Assembly: GCA_965248815.1 (NCBI GenBank)
Contig: CBDFKK010000004.1
Coordinates: forward strand, 1 to 64,000
Direction of reading: 5' to 3'
Origin: CBDFKK01 sp965248815
Lineage (GTDB): Bacteria > Pseudomonadota > Alphaproteobacteria > SMXP01
Length of the DNA: 64,000 bases
Position numbers and translations under genes: made by a program. The notes under the pieces were generated by a model that made no database searches, was not told the origin of the DNA, and saw only the letters and a list, made by a program, of their open reading frames with translations. The first letter of the stretch is position 1; every line of letters begins with the position of its first letter. Positions 54,414 through 63,403 of the stretch are shown piece after piece.

Positions 54414-55073
54414 ATGACTGACCCACTTGAAGTCCATATGAATACGCTCGTTCCCATGGTGATCGAACAGACTAACCGGGGCGAACGCGCCTACGATATT
54501 TTTTCGAGGCTGCTCAAGGAACGGATTATCTTTGTTTCCGGTCCCGTTAACGATGGGGTTGCTAGTCTCGTAACGGCGCAATTGTTGTTTCTGGAAGCTG
54601 AAAACCCAAAAAAAGACATCAGCATGTACATTAATTCGCCTGGTGGAATCGTGACCAGCGGCCTGGCTATGTACGACACCATGCAATACATCCGACCTTC
54701 GGTCTCAACACTATGTATTGGCCAAGCCGCGTCGATGGGCTCTTTGCTGCTGGCCGCCGGCGCAAAAGGCATGCGGTTTGCACTACCTAATGCCAGAATC
54801 ATGGTCCATCAGCCATCTGGGGGCTTCCAGGGTCAGGCGTCCGATATTGCGCGCCACGCTGAGGAAATTGCCTCGCTGAAGCTTAGGCTTAACCAGATTT
54901 ACGTTAAGCATACGGGTCAAGAACTGGACACGGTTGAGCGCGCATTGGACCGCGACAACTTTATGAATGCTGAAGCTGCGCTCGACTTTGGCATTGTTGA
55001 CGAGGTGGTGAACGTAAGAAAGCTACCGGAAGATGAGGGTAAACAGGAAACAGAAAGTTCGGATGACCGTTGA
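54414..55073 (+). CDS. clpP: ClpP, ATP-dependent protease proteolytic subunit
   Basis: Serine protease core of ClpXP/ClpAP, 219 residues. The catalytic serine is in GQAASMGSLLL, histidine in MVHQPSGG, and the aspartate in a later block (ALDRDNFMNAEAAL). The typical IFVSGPVNDGVA and YINSPGGIVTSGLAMYD strands are present. ATG 54414 is chosen at MTDPLEVHMN; the upstream open frame reads through non-coding sequence. It lies 204 bases after tig. Confidence 0.96.
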   Translation: MTDPLEVHMNTLVPMVIEQTNRGERAYDIFSRLLKERIIFVSGPVNDGVASLVTAQLLFLEAENPKKDISMYINSPGGIVTSGLAMYDTMQYIRPSVSTLCIGQAASMGSLLLAAGAKGMRFALPNARIMVHQPSGGFQGQASDIARHAEEIASLKLRLNQIYVKHTGQELDTVERALDRDNFMNAEAALDFGIVDEVVNVRKLPEDEGKQETESSDDR

Positions 55074-55291
55074 TTTCGCCCCATGATTTTCCATCAGATT
55101 TGGAGATCTTGGGGAGCGAATGGTTAAATTCCGGCAGGTTTCTGGGCTTTAATGAATTCTTGATCCGCGTCCCCCTATCATGCTGGTATAGTTTGAGGGG
55201 AAAGGGCATGCCGAAACGGCTTGCTTGGAAGTCAAATGCGCAAGGCCGGACTCAAGCAGGATAGGGCACTGTTGGTCGTACAGGAGCGTTT

Positions 55292-56557
55292 ATGAGCAAA
55301 GTTAGTGGCGGCGATTCAAAGAGTACCTTGTATTGCTCTTTTTGCGGCAAAAGCCAGCATGAAGTTCGTAAGCTGATCGCAGGACCGACGGTCTTCATCT
55401 GCGATGAGTGCGTTGAGCTCTGCATGGACATTATCCGTGAAGAGAACAAAAGCTCGCTCGTCAAATCCCGGGACGGGGTCCCAACTCCAGACGAAATCAA
55501 TACGGTTTTGGACGACTATGTCATCGGCCAGGTGTATGCCAAGCGCGTGCTTTCGGTCGCCGTCCACAATCACTACAAACGGCTCAATCACACCGCAAAG
55601 GGCAATGACGTTGAGCTCGCTAAGTCGAATATTCTGCTCATCGGTCCCACTGGCTGCGGCAAAACGCTTTTGGCGCAAACGCTGGCGCGAATCCTTGACG
55701 TGCCATTCACCATGGCTGATGCAACGACGCTTACCGAAGCGGGCTATGTGGGCGAAGACGTCGAAAACATCATTCTGAAACTCTTGCAATCGGCCGACTA
55801 TAATGTCGAGCGCGCTCAGCGCGGCATCGTCTATATCGACGAAGTCGATAAAATCAGTCGGAAATCGGACAATCCTTCAATTACGCGGGATGTTTCGGGC
55901 GAAGGCGTGCAGCAGGCTTTGTTGAAAATTATGGAAGGCACGGTTGCCAGCGTTCCGCCGCAAGGAGGCCGTAAGCACCCTCAACAGGAATTCCTGCAAG
56001 TCGACACAACGAACATATTGTTCATCGTCGGCGGCGCTTTTTCCGGCCTCGAGAAAATTATCACGAATCGCGGTGACTCTTCGTCCATCGGCTTTGGCGC
56101 CGAAGTCAGAGATCCGGATGAGAGAAAAGCAGGCGAAATCTTTTCGAAAGTGGAACCCGAGGATCTTCTGAAGTTCGGATTGATCCCCGAATTCGTTGGC
56201 CGGCTTCCTGTGATCGCGACTTTGGAAGATTTGGATCAAGACGCGCTGATGAAAATCTTGACCGTTCCCAAGAACGCGTTGGTCAAGCAGTATGAGCGTT
56301 TATTCGAAATGGAAAATGTAACTCTGACGTTTTCAGAGGACGCATTGCGTTCCGTTTCGCGGAAAGCGATTAAGCGCAAGACCGGTGCCCGGGGGCTTCG
56401 CTCGATCCTTGAAAGTATCTTGCTCGACACCATGTTTGAGCTGCCCTCGCTCGACGGTGTTGAAGAAGTCGTGATCAACAGTGAGGTCGTGGAGGGACGC
56501 GCCCGTCCGCTCTACATCTACTCTGAGAGGAAGAACGACGTAGAATCAAGCGCATAA
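55292..56557 (+). CDS. clpX: ClpX, AAA+ unfoldase
   Basis: ATP-dependent unfoldase of ClpXP, 421 residues. The N-terminal zinc-binding domain is CSFCGK...CDECVELC. Walker A is GPTGCGKTLLAQ, the Walker B region is IVYIDEVDKISRK, and pore loops and IGF-type contact (SIGFGAEV) are in place. ATG 55292. Intact and of normal length. Confidence 0.97.
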   Translation: MSKVSGGDSKSTLYCSFCGKSQHEVRKLIAGPTVFICDECVELCMDIIREENKSSLVKSRDGVPTPDEINTVLDDYVIGQVYAKRVLSVAVHNHYKRLNHTAKGNDVELAKSNILLIGPTGCGKTLLAQTLARILDVPFTMADATTLTEAGYVGEDVENIILKLLQSADYNVERAQRGIVYIDEVDKISRKSDNPSITRDVSGEGVQQALLKIMEGTVASVPPQGGRKHPQQEFLQVDTTNILFIVGGAFSGLEKIITNRGDSSSIGFGAEVRDPDERKAGEIFSKVEPEDLLKFGLIPEFVGRLPVIATLEDLDQDALMKILTVPKNALVKQYERLFEMENVTLTFSEDALRSVSRKAIKRKTGARGLRSILESILLDTMFELPSLDGVEEVVINSEVVEGRARPLYIYSERKNDVESSA

Positions 56558-56798
56558 AGCGAAATCTGCGCGTTCGTGATACCTTTGCGGAAAGTTTGAT
56601 TCGGGACGCAAAGGTGAGATGAGGGGTTGAAGCGGGGGCATTCCGGGGCCACCTATTAGGGGCACTGGATTTTTGCGATCCTAAGTGCTTAGAACAGCAC
56701 GGCACGTCCCAAAGCCCGCGTCGGCTTTTGTCTCAAGTTCAAGATTGAGTTGACGGACCGCCAAGTTGTTCGCGGAAAAGATTGACCAAGGTGAGGCC

Positions 56799-59243
56799 AT
56801 GCAGGACGCAAAAAATCCCAAACCCACTGACGCACCAACGCCTGAGGAACCTCATTTGTTTCCGGTTCTGCCGTTGCGCGACATAGTCGTCTTCCCTCAT
56901 ATGATCGTTCCGCTTTTTGTCGGGCGGCAGAAGTCTGTGCGGGCGCTTGAAGATGTCATGCAAGACGACAAGCAAATATTGCTCGTGGCACAAAAAAATG
57001 CGGCCGACGATGATCCGGAAACGGACGATATTTACACCCTTGGCACGATCGCGTCCATCCTTCAACTTTTGAAACTTCCCGATGGGACCGTCAAGGTGCT
57101 CGTCGAAGGCGGTACGCGCGCGGAAATCACGTCCTACGCCGAGAATCCCGATTTCTTTCAGGCCCACGCCGTTGTCGTTCCGGACGAAGACGGTGAAAGC
57201 AAAGAGATGGAAGCGCTGTCGCGCTCGGTCATTGCCCAGTTCGAGCAATATGTGAAGCTCAACAAGAAAGTGCCGGCCGAAGTCGTTCACTCAGTGACGT
57301 CGATCGAAGACCCTTCAAAACTCGCTGACCAGATTGCTGCCAACCTCGCAATCAAGATTCCCGAGAAGCAAGAGCTTCTCGAAATGATCAGCATTTCCGA
57401 GCGCCTCGAAAAAGTTTTCTCCTTTATGGAAGGGGAGATCAGCGTTCTTCAGGTCGAGCGTAAAATTCGCAATCGGGTCAAGCGTCAGATGGAAAAGACG
57501 CAGCGCGAGTATTATTTGAATGAGCAAATGAAAGCCATTCAAAAGGAACTTGGCGAAAGCGAAGACGGAAAGGACGATCTCGGTGAGCTTGAAGAGCGCA
57601 TCGAAAAAACCAAATTGTCGAAAGAGGGCCGGACCAAGGCGAAAGCGGAACTCAAGAAACTTCGTCAAATGAGTCCAATGTCGGCAGAAGCCACTGTTGT
57701 GCGCAATTATCTCGATTGGATTTTGTCGATCCCGTGGGGTAAGCGCAGCCGGATTAACAAAGACATTAAAAAGGCTGAAGTGATCCTCGATGAAGACCAT
57801 TATGGTCTCGAAAAAGTCAAAGAGCGGATCCTCGAATATCTCGCTGTTCAACAACGTACCAGCAAGCTTAAAGGTCCGATCTTGTGCTTAGTCGGCCCGC
57901 CAGGCGTTGGTAAGACGTCACTCGGTCGCTCAATCGCGCGATCCACGGGCCGCGAATTTGTGCGCATGTCGCTGGGCGGCGTACGCGACGAGGCGGAAGT
58001 CCGTGGCCATCGTCGCACCTATATCGGGTCGATGCCCGGTAAAATCATCCAGTCGATGAAGAAAGTGAAGCATACCAATCCATTCTTCCTGCTTGATGAA
58101 ATCGACAAGCTGGGCGCCGACTTCAGAGGCGATCCCGCTGCCGCGCTGCTTGAAGTGTTGGATCCCGAACAAAATCACACCTTCCAGGATCACTACATGG
58201 AAGTAGATTACGACTTGTCCGACGTCATGTTCGTGACGACGGCGAATACGCTCAACATGCATCAAGCACTGCTTGACCGTATGGAGATTATTCGTATTCC
58301 GGGATACACGGAAGACGAAAAGGTTGAAATCGCAAAGCGCCATCTAATTCCCAAACAATTGGATAACCACGGTTTAAAAGAGGGCGAATGGAAGATCACA
58401 GACGCCGCATTGTTGGACGTCATTCGCTACTACACCCGTGAAGCCGGTGTTCGAAACCTCGAACGCGAAATTGCAAATCTTGCACGCAAGACGGTGCGAA
58501 AAATCGTTTCGGGCGAAACAGAGACCCTCGAAATTACGTCTGAAAATCTTGGCGATATGTCCGGCGTACGTAAGTTCCGCTATGGGGAGGTCGACGGTGA
58601 AGACCAAGTCGGCGTCGTAACGGGCCTGGCTTGGACCGAAGTAGGCGGCGAACTATTGACGATCGAATCCGTCGTGGTGCCCGGAAAGGGCCGTATGACG
58701 CCGACCGGCAAGCTTGGCGACGTCATGAAGGAATCGATTTCTGCGGCAAATTCGTATGTGCATTCGCGCAGCGCCGACTTCGGCATCGAGCCGCCAATGT
58801 TCCAAAAGAAAGACATCCATGTGCACGTGCCCGAAGGGGCCACGCCGAAGGACGGTCCTTCTGCTGGCGTTGCCATGGCAACTTCGATTGTGTCCGTTCT
58901 CACCGGAACGCCGGTTCGGCGCGACATTGCAATGACCGGCGAAATCACTCTGCGTGGCCGCGTTCTGCCCATCGGTGGATTGAAAGAAAAACTATTAGCA
59001 GCGCTGAGAGGCGGAATTAAGACCGTCCTGATTCCCGAAGAAAACGAAAAGGATCTGGCGGACATTCCCGACAACGTCAAAACCAAAATGGCAATCGTTC
59101 CCGTTGCGACGGTGGATGACGTGCTCAAGCATGCCCTGGTTCGGCCGTTGACGCCGATCGAGTGGGATACTGACACAGAGGTCAAGGCGGCGGTCGCGGG
59201 ATCCGTAGAAGATGGGGATCCCGATTCAATGGTGACCCACTAG
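56799..59243 (+). CDS. lon: Lon, ATP-dependent protease
   Basis: Lon protease of 814 residues. The N-terminal substrate domain begins LFPVLPLRDIVVFPHMIVPLFVGR; the AAA+ module has GPPGVGKTSLGRSIA and FLLDEIDK; the protease domain has the catalytic Ser in PKDGPSAGVAM and Lys in GLKEKLLAALRG. ATG 56799 is chosen because AAGGTGAGG lies just before it. It is a major degrader of misfolded and regulatory proteins. Confidence 0.97.
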   Translation: MQDAKNPKPTDAPTPEEPHLFPVLPLRDIVVFPHMIVPLFVGRQKSVRALEDVMQDDKQILLVAQKNAADDDPETDDIYTLGTIASILQLLKLPDGTVKVLVEGGTRAEITSYAENPDFFQAHAVVVPDEDGESKEMEALSRSVIAQFEQYVKLNKKVPAEVVHSVTSIEDPSKLADQIAANLAIKIPEKQELLEMISISERLEKVFSFMEGEISVLQVERKIRNRVKRQMEKTQREYYLNEQMKAIQKELGESEDGKDDLGELEERIEKTKLSKEGRTKAKAELKKLRQMSPMSAEATVVRNYLDWILSIPWGKRSRINKDIKKAEVILDEDHYGLEKVKERILEYLAVQQRTSKLKGPILCLVGPPGVGKTSLGRSIARSTGREFVRMSLGGVRDEAEVRGHRRTYIGSMPGKIIQSMKKVKHTNPFFLLDEIDKLGADFRGDPAAALLEVLDPEQNHTFQDHYMEVDYDLSDVMFVTTANTLNMHQALLDRMEIIRIPGYTEDEKVEIAKRHLIPKQLDNHGLKEGEWKITDAALLDVIRYYTREAGVRNLEREIANLARKTVRKIVSGETETLEITSENLGDMSGVRKFRYGEVDGEDQVGVVTGLAWTEVGGELLTIESVVVPGKGRMTPTGKLGDVMKESISAANSYVHSRSADFGIEPPMFQKKDIHVHVPEGATPKDGPSAGVAMATSIVSVLTGTPVRRDIAMTGEITLRGRVLPIGGLKEKLLAALRGGIKTVLIPEENEKDLADIPDNVKTKMAIVPVATVDDVLKHALVRPLTPIEWDTDTEVKAAVAGSVEDGDPDSMVTH

Positions 59244-59271
59244 CGCTTCAAATTGATTCGAAAAGTCGTGG

Positions 59272-59309
59272 AAAAAGGCGGGAATGGCCTCGGTCTTGCC
59301 CGCCTTTTT
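59272..59309 (+). terminator. Intrinsic terminator after lon
   Basis: AAAAAGGCGGG ... CCCGCCTTTTT stem with a loop of about 16 bases, starting 29 bases after the lon stop and ending in T5. Confidence 0.75.
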
Positions 59310-59481
59310 GCTAAATTGCCCGCTTTTCCCCAGTCAGACGACCCAAATCGCCAGAAAATAGCCTAAAAATCACGGATTTCCGCCATTTTGCTTTGACCGC
59401 GCTAGTCGGCGGGTCCATACTTTGCGCTCTGTTAAAGAGATTCTATTGCGTTTTTGCGGTTCAGAGAATTAAGGGGCTCAC

Positions 59482-59760
59482 ATGAACAAGAACGACCTGA
59501 TAGCAAAAGTTGCCGATATGTCTGATTTGTCGAAGGCGGATACGACAAAGGCGGTCGACTGCGTATTTGATGCAATTACAAGTTCTCTCGTCGGAGGGGA
59601 CGAAGTACGGCTGGTTGGCTTTGGAACGTTTACCGTTTCCAAGCGGGCAGCAAGTACTGGACGTAACCCCCGAACGGGAGAGCCAATGCAAATTCCGGCG
59701 TCTATGCAGCCGAAATTCAAAGCCGGCAAAGGCTTAAAAGACGCGGTCAACCACAGATAG
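59482..59760 (+). CDS. hup: HU-family DNA-binding protein
   Basis: Nucleoid protein of 92 residues. MNKNDLIAKVADMSDLSKADTTKAV is the helical body, LVGFGTFTVSKRAAS the saddle, and GRNPRTGEPMQIPAS the DNA-gripping arm with the conserved Arg-Asn-Pro. ATG 59482 follows AAGGGGCTCAC. Typical neighbour of lon. Confidence 0.95.
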   Translation: MNKNDLIAKVADMSDLSKADTTKAVDCVFDAITSSLVGGDEVRLVGFGTFTVSKRAASTGRNPRTGEPMQIPASMQPKFKAGKGLKDAVNHR

Positions 59761-59780
59761 TAAGTTTATACATTTAGGCG

Positions 59781-59811
59781 GAGCGGCCGCTCTTGTAGGG
59801 AGCGGCCGCTT
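59781..59811 (+). terminator. Candidate terminator hairpin after hup
   Basis: AGCGGCCGCT occurs twice, 9 bases apart; the sequence is self-complementary so a 10 bp stem with a short loop forms. No clear T run follows, so it may be Rho-dependent or only stabilise the RNA. Confidence 0.45.
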
Positions 59812-59853
59812 GCGTTAGAGATCGCGTCCCACGCTTTGGACGTAATTTACGGC

Positions 59854-59929
59854 GGGCGGCTAGCTCAGTTGGAAGAGCACCTCGTTTACACCGAGGGAGT
59901 CGGCAGTTCGAGTCTGTCGCCGCCCACCA
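59854..59929 (+). tRNA. tRNA-Val (anticodon TAC)
   Basis: 76 bases with encoded CCA. Acceptor GGGCGGC/GCCGCCC is perfect; D arm GCTC/GAGC; anticodon stem CCTCG/CGAGG with loop TTTACAC giving TAC; T arm CGGCA/TGTCG with loop GTTCGAGTC region. It is followed by an integrase remnant, so its 3' end may have served as an attachment site. Confidence 0.93.
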
Positions 59930-59949
59930 CTTTAAGTGCTTGAATACAT

Positions 59950-60357
59950 TCATTTTTTGACTCGGCACCCTTCTTCCGTTGCAAGAGTGATTCGCGATTT
60001 CGGGGTGAATTCGGGGTGTAAAAGTTCTCGTTTGGTTTTCTTTTGCAGCTCAAGAATTGTTGCGTCGGTCGCCTCCATTGCACGACGAAGATACTTCGGA
60101 CCGAACTTTTGATAGCGCGCTGTCATGCGTTGCTCGGGCAGGGGTTCGTCCAGCAAGTCGGCAATCCGCTCGTAGCTGTCGTGGATCGACGGGGCATGGG
60201 TGAGCTTGGGCATCTCGTCAGCGTCTTCCTCTGTCTTTCTCAGCACGTAGTTTATGGACGCCTTGATAATAGATAGGTGCCGCGAAATGGTTGCGACACC
60301 GTGGCCCATCTTGTCGTGAGACCATTGAATAAACTCAGACTGCCTGGGTTTGGTGAG
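59950..60357 (-). pseudogene. Tyrosine integrase remnant lacking its catalytic domain
   Basis: An open frame from the IS edge (60357) to 59950. The first part, SEFIQWSHDKMGHGVATISRHLS then IKASINYVL, fits the core-binding domain of phage-type integrases. After LLDEPLPEQR it jumps to MTARYQKFGPKYLRRAMEATDA, which fits the extreme C-terminus of the family. The whole catalytic core (R-K-H-R-H-Y) is absent, and the N-terminus is lost to the IS. It lies 20 bases from tRNA-Val, the likely attachment site of an old island. Confidence 0.6.
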
Positions 60358-60395
60358 TGGACTTGCCCCGCTTGAGTGGAGAGCACGGTTTTGGT

Positions 60396-61250
60396 TTAGG
60401 TCATCATTTCATATTGGATCGGGCTTTGATAGTTGCATGCTGAATGTCGTCTGACGGGGTTATAAAAACCGTCAATGTATTGAGCGATTTCTGTTTCAGC
60501 CTGGGCGCGCGTTTGGAAGACCGTTCGCCAGACAAGTTCTGATTTGATGGTTTTGAAGAAAGTTTCCACGACGGCATTGTCGTAACAGTTCCCTTTGCCG
60601 GACATGGACACAACGGCGCCGATTTTCTTCAGGGCAGCGCGATACTCAATAGAGCAATATTGCGAGCCGCGATCAGAGTGATGGATCAGTCCCGGCGGCG
60701 GGCGCCGCAAAGCCACAGCCCGGCGCAGGGCTTCAAGCGCCAAGTCCCGCTTCAACCGATCGCTGACAGCCCAGCCGACAATCCACCGGGAGAATAAGTC
60801 CATCACGACAGCGAGATAGAGCCAGCCTTCGGTTGTCCATATATAACTGATATCAACAGCCCATTTTTGATTGGGTTTGTCGGCATTAAAGTCGCCGCCA
60901 AGATGGTTGGGCGCGATCGGCCAAGCGTGACAGCTATCAGTCGTGCGCCGGAAACGCCGCTTGCGCCTTGCCTGCAGGCCATTCTCGCGCATCAACCGGG
61001 CAACACGACGACGGCCAACTTCAAATCCCTCATCTTGTAAATCGCGTGTCATGCGCGGGCTGCCATAGGTCTCGTTCGACAAGGCGAACGCGTTTCGAAT
61101 ATGGGCGAGCAGGATCATGTCCTCGCGCTGACGGCGGCTCGCCGGGCGATCCTTCCACCCGTAATAACCGCTCTGGCTGACGCCAAGCAGACAGCAGGCG
61201 CGCTGAACAGAAACAAACGCCTTGCTCGCGTCGATCAGTTGAAACTTCAT
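60396..61250 (-). CDS. IS3-family transposase OrfB
   Basis: A 284-residue DDE integrase. HTH_21 region SNETYGSPRMTRDLQDEGF; catalytic triad Asp in WAVDISYIWT, Asp in HHSDRGSQYC and Glu in NAVVETFFKTIKSEL. It overlaps orfA by 4 bases. The protein is of a different IS3 group from the 1,286 bp copies. Confidence 0.92.
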   Translation of the reverse strand: MKFQLIDASKAFVSVQRACCLLGVSQSGYYGWKDRPASRRQREDMILLAHIRNAFALSNETYGSPRMTRDLQDEGFEVGRRRVARLMRENGLQARRKRRFRRTTDSCHAWPIAPNHLGGDFNADKPNQKWAVDISYIWTTEGWLYLAVVMDLFSRWIVGWAVSDRLKRDLALEALRRAVALRRPPPGLIHHSDRGSQYCSIEYRAALKKIGAVVSMSGKGNCYDNAVVETFFKTIKSELVWRTVFQTRAQAETEIAQYIDGFYNPVRRHSACNYQSPIQYEMMT

Positions 61251-61534
61251 CGACTTGGCTCCTTGGTGAACAAGGCGGTCGCTTTTTTTAACAAGTCCCT
61301 TTCCTGCCGAAGGATCTCATTCTCACGCCGAAGGCGGGTGTTTTCTTTCTCAAGATCATCGTGCGGGCCGGCGGCCAAATCCTCATCACGAAAGCGCCGC
61401 CGCCACGCCGACAGCGTCGATTTGCCGACGCCAAGATCTTTCGCAATCTCATCAATCGTTCGACCGCTCTCATAGCTCAATCGAACGGCCTCTCGCTTAA
61501 ACTCGTCGCTAAATTCTCGGTTCCTGCCTGTCAT
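61247..61534 (-). CDS. IS3-family transposase OrfA
   Basis: A 95-residue HTH protein (FSDEFKREAVRLSYESGRTIDEIA, LGVGKSTLSAWRRRF) with a leucine-zipper-like tail. ATG 61534 is chosen because GGAGG lies 5 bases upstream; a GTG two codons earlier is too close. Its 3' part contains A7G on the coding strand, a classic slippery site for -1 frameshifting into OrfB. Confidence 0.88.
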   Translation of the reverse strand: MTGRNREFSDEFKREAVRLSYESGRTIDEIAKDLGVGKSTLSAWRRRFRDEDLAAGPHDDLEKENTRLRRENEILRQERDLLKKATALFTKEPSR

Positions 61535-61587
61535 GTGCACCTCCGTTTAGCTTAGAAAGTGCTCTCCACTCTTCTGAGGCAAGTCCA

Positions 61588-61778
61588 AACGACAGCATAA
61601 CGGCGACGGTCCGGAGCCTGGAATACTGTTTCAAGTGAACTTTCACCGAGATTTGGGAGAGACAGACCAAACGAAGCGGATGCAGAGGTTGTCGTCCATA
61701 CTCTCTTCGTGGGAAGATGATTTGAAAGATTTTAGGGAATTGGCAAACAAATTCGATTTCCGGAGTTTCGGGTCATGA
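61588..61778 (+). pseudogene. 3' fragment of an unknown gene between two IS elements
   Basis: An open frame from the IS edge to TGA at 61776-61778. It encodes a helical, charged C-terminus (GETDQTKRMQRLSSILSSW, EDDLKDFRELANKF). I do not recognise the family. The remaining 110 bases to the next IS contain no gene. Confidence 0.4.
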
Positions 61779-61965
61779 CCTCTGTAGAGCAGATTTCCTC
61801 GGTGTGCCGTTGGCGCGCCTGTCCTCAGAATTATCCACCGCCCATGCCGGAACGCGTAACCCAGTCGCTAGACCAAAGCACTGAGCCGGAATGTCCGTCA
61901 TCAGATAAATTGGAACAGATTTCGGTTTGAGCTAGCGGAGTATATGGCTCATCTGTTGTATCAGT

Positions 61966-62946
61966 TTAAGCAGCGGCTTTGCTGTGTTGCAAGCGCCGAT
62001 GCTCGATCGTTTTTCGCTTGATCCTTTCTCTTTGCAATAGAATGGTTTGGCCGCGCCCAAAGTAAACATCTGCGGGCGTGAGGTTTTGCAGACTCTCGTG
62101 ATAGCGCTGGTGATTGTAGTGACCCACGAACTCATCGATCTGCGCTTCAAGATCGCCAGGCAGATAATAGTTTTCCAGCAAGATGCGGTTCTTGAGCGTT
62201 TGATGCCAGCGTTCGATTTTGCCCTGCGTTTGCGGATGATACGGCGCGCCGCGAACATGCCTCATGCCTTGATCATCCATCCAGTCAGCAAGATCGCCGG
62301 CAATATAACTTGAACCATTGTCAGATAGCAGACGCGGCTTGTGTGCGACATTTGCCTGATCGCAACCCGATGCCTCCAGAGCCATTTCCAACGTATCAGT
62401 GACGTCTTCAGCTCTCATCGTGGTGCAGAGCTTCCACGCAATGATGTAGCGCGAGAAGTCATCAAGAATCGTAGAGAGATAAAACCAGCCCCAGCCGATG
62501 ACCTTGAGGTAGGTGAAGTCGGTCTGCCACATTTGATTTGGCGCCGTGGTCTTGTCGCGGAACTCATTGGCAGCCTTGATGACCACGAAGGCCGGGCTGG
62601 TAATCAGATCAAGAGCTTTGAGCAGGCGGTACACTGAAGCTTCGGATACAAAATAGCTTTGCGTATCAGTGAACCGCACTGCCAACTCGCGCGGGCTCAG
62701 TTCCGGTTCCTGAAGAGCCATATCGACGATCCGCTCTCGAATATCATCGGGGATGCGGTTCCACACGCGTTTTGGCTTGGGAGACCGGTCTTCCAATGCT
62801 TGTACGCCACCACGCAAATACCGGTCGTACCATCGGTAAAACGTCGTTGCCGGGATGCCGAGCTTGTCCAGCGTCCGCAGCACCGGGAGATGGGATCGCT
62901 CGACTAGGCGGATGATCTCGAGCTTCTCCGATGCGGGGTATCTCAT
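61966..62946 (-). CDS. IS3-family transposase OrfB (long form)
   Basis: A 326-residue DDE integrase with an N-terminal helix-turn-helix (TLDKLGIPATTFYRWYDRY). Triad: Asp in WQTDFTYLKV, Asp in LLSDNGSSY, Glu in QGKIERWHQTLKNR. It overlaps orfA by 4 bases. Third distinct IS type in the window; intact. Confidence 0.9.
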   Translation of the reverse strand: MRYPASEKLEIIRLVERSHLPVLRTLDKLGIPATTFYRWYDRYLRGGVQALEDRSPKPKRVWNRIPDDIRERIVDMALQEPELSPRELAVRFTDTQSYFVSEASVYRLLKALDLITSPAFVVIKAANEFRDKTTAPNQMWQTDFTYLKVIGWGWFYLSTILDDFSRYIIAWKLCTTMRAEDVTDTLEMALEASGCDQANVAHKPRLLSDNGSSYIAGDLADWMDDQGMRHVRGAPYHPQTQGKIERWHQTLKNRILLENYYLPGDLEAQIDEFVGHYNHQRYHESLQNLTPADVYFGRGQTILLQRERIKRKTIEHRRLQHSKAAA

Positions 62947-63317
62947 GCGCCGTCTCCCCCATCCCCGATCATGCTTTTTTTAAGCAGCCGGTTCTCCAGC
63001 ACCTGTTCGGCAAGCGCTTCCTTGAGGTCATGCCTCTCGCGGCGCAGGTCCTTGACCTCGCCCGAGGACGCCTGGCGGGCGGTATCCCCCGAAAGCCGCT
63101 TCTTGCCGGCTTCCAGGAACTCCTTCGACCAGCTGTAGTAGAGGCTCTCGGCGATCCCTTCCCGACGGCACAGCTCGGCGATGCTGTCCTCGCCGCGCAG
63201 GCCCGAGAGCACAATCCGGATCTTCTCTTCAGCCGAATATTGCTTGCGCGTCTTGCGCCGGATGTCCTTGATCGTGCGCTCAGCAGCGCCCTGATGGCGT
63301 TCGCTCTTCTGTCTCAT
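62943..63317 (-). CDS. IS3-family transposase OrfA (long-form element)
   Basis: A 124-residue protein with a helix-turn-helix (YSAEEKIRIVLSGLRGEDSIAELCRREGI) and a coiled-coil tail (VKDLRRERHDLKEALAEQVLENRLLKK). It starts MRQKSERHQG at 63317, after GGAGTGAACG on the minus strand. Start is supported by that ribosome site. Confidence 0.88.
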   Translation of the reverse strand: MRQKSERHQGAAERTIKDIRRKTRKQYSAEEKIRIVLSGLRGEDSIAELCRREGIAESLYYSWSKEFLEAGKKRLSGDTARQASSGEVKDLRRERHDLKEALAEQVLENRLLKKSMIGDGGDGA

Positions 63318-63403
63318 CGTTCACTCCTCAATAGTGACGATGAGCCAAAAAATCTCCCTTACACAAATCCCTCAATCTGTTCCGTGAGCGCTGACGCCGG
63401 ACA

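Larger units (their letters stand above)
60358..61587 (-). mobile_element. IS3-family element with 29-bp inverted repeats (1,230 bp)
   Basis: Terminal inverted repeats are TGGACTTGCCCC...AGTGGAGAGCAC at the left and, inverted, TGGACTTGCCTC...AGTGGAGAGCAC at the right, ending in TG/CA. It encodes orfA and orfB on the minus strand. Left flank GTGAG and right flank AACGA show no target duplication. It interrupts the integrase remnant. Confidence 0.88.
61892..63403 (-). mobile_element. IS3-family element with 30-bp inverted repeats (1,512 bp)
   Basis: Terminal repeats TGTCCGTCATCAG...GGAACAGATT at the left and, inverted, TGTCCGGCGTCAG...GGAACAGATT at the right, with TG/CA ends. It carries orfA and a long orfB on the minus strand. 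Flanks GGAA and GATC do not make a clear target duplication. Confidence 0.85.
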
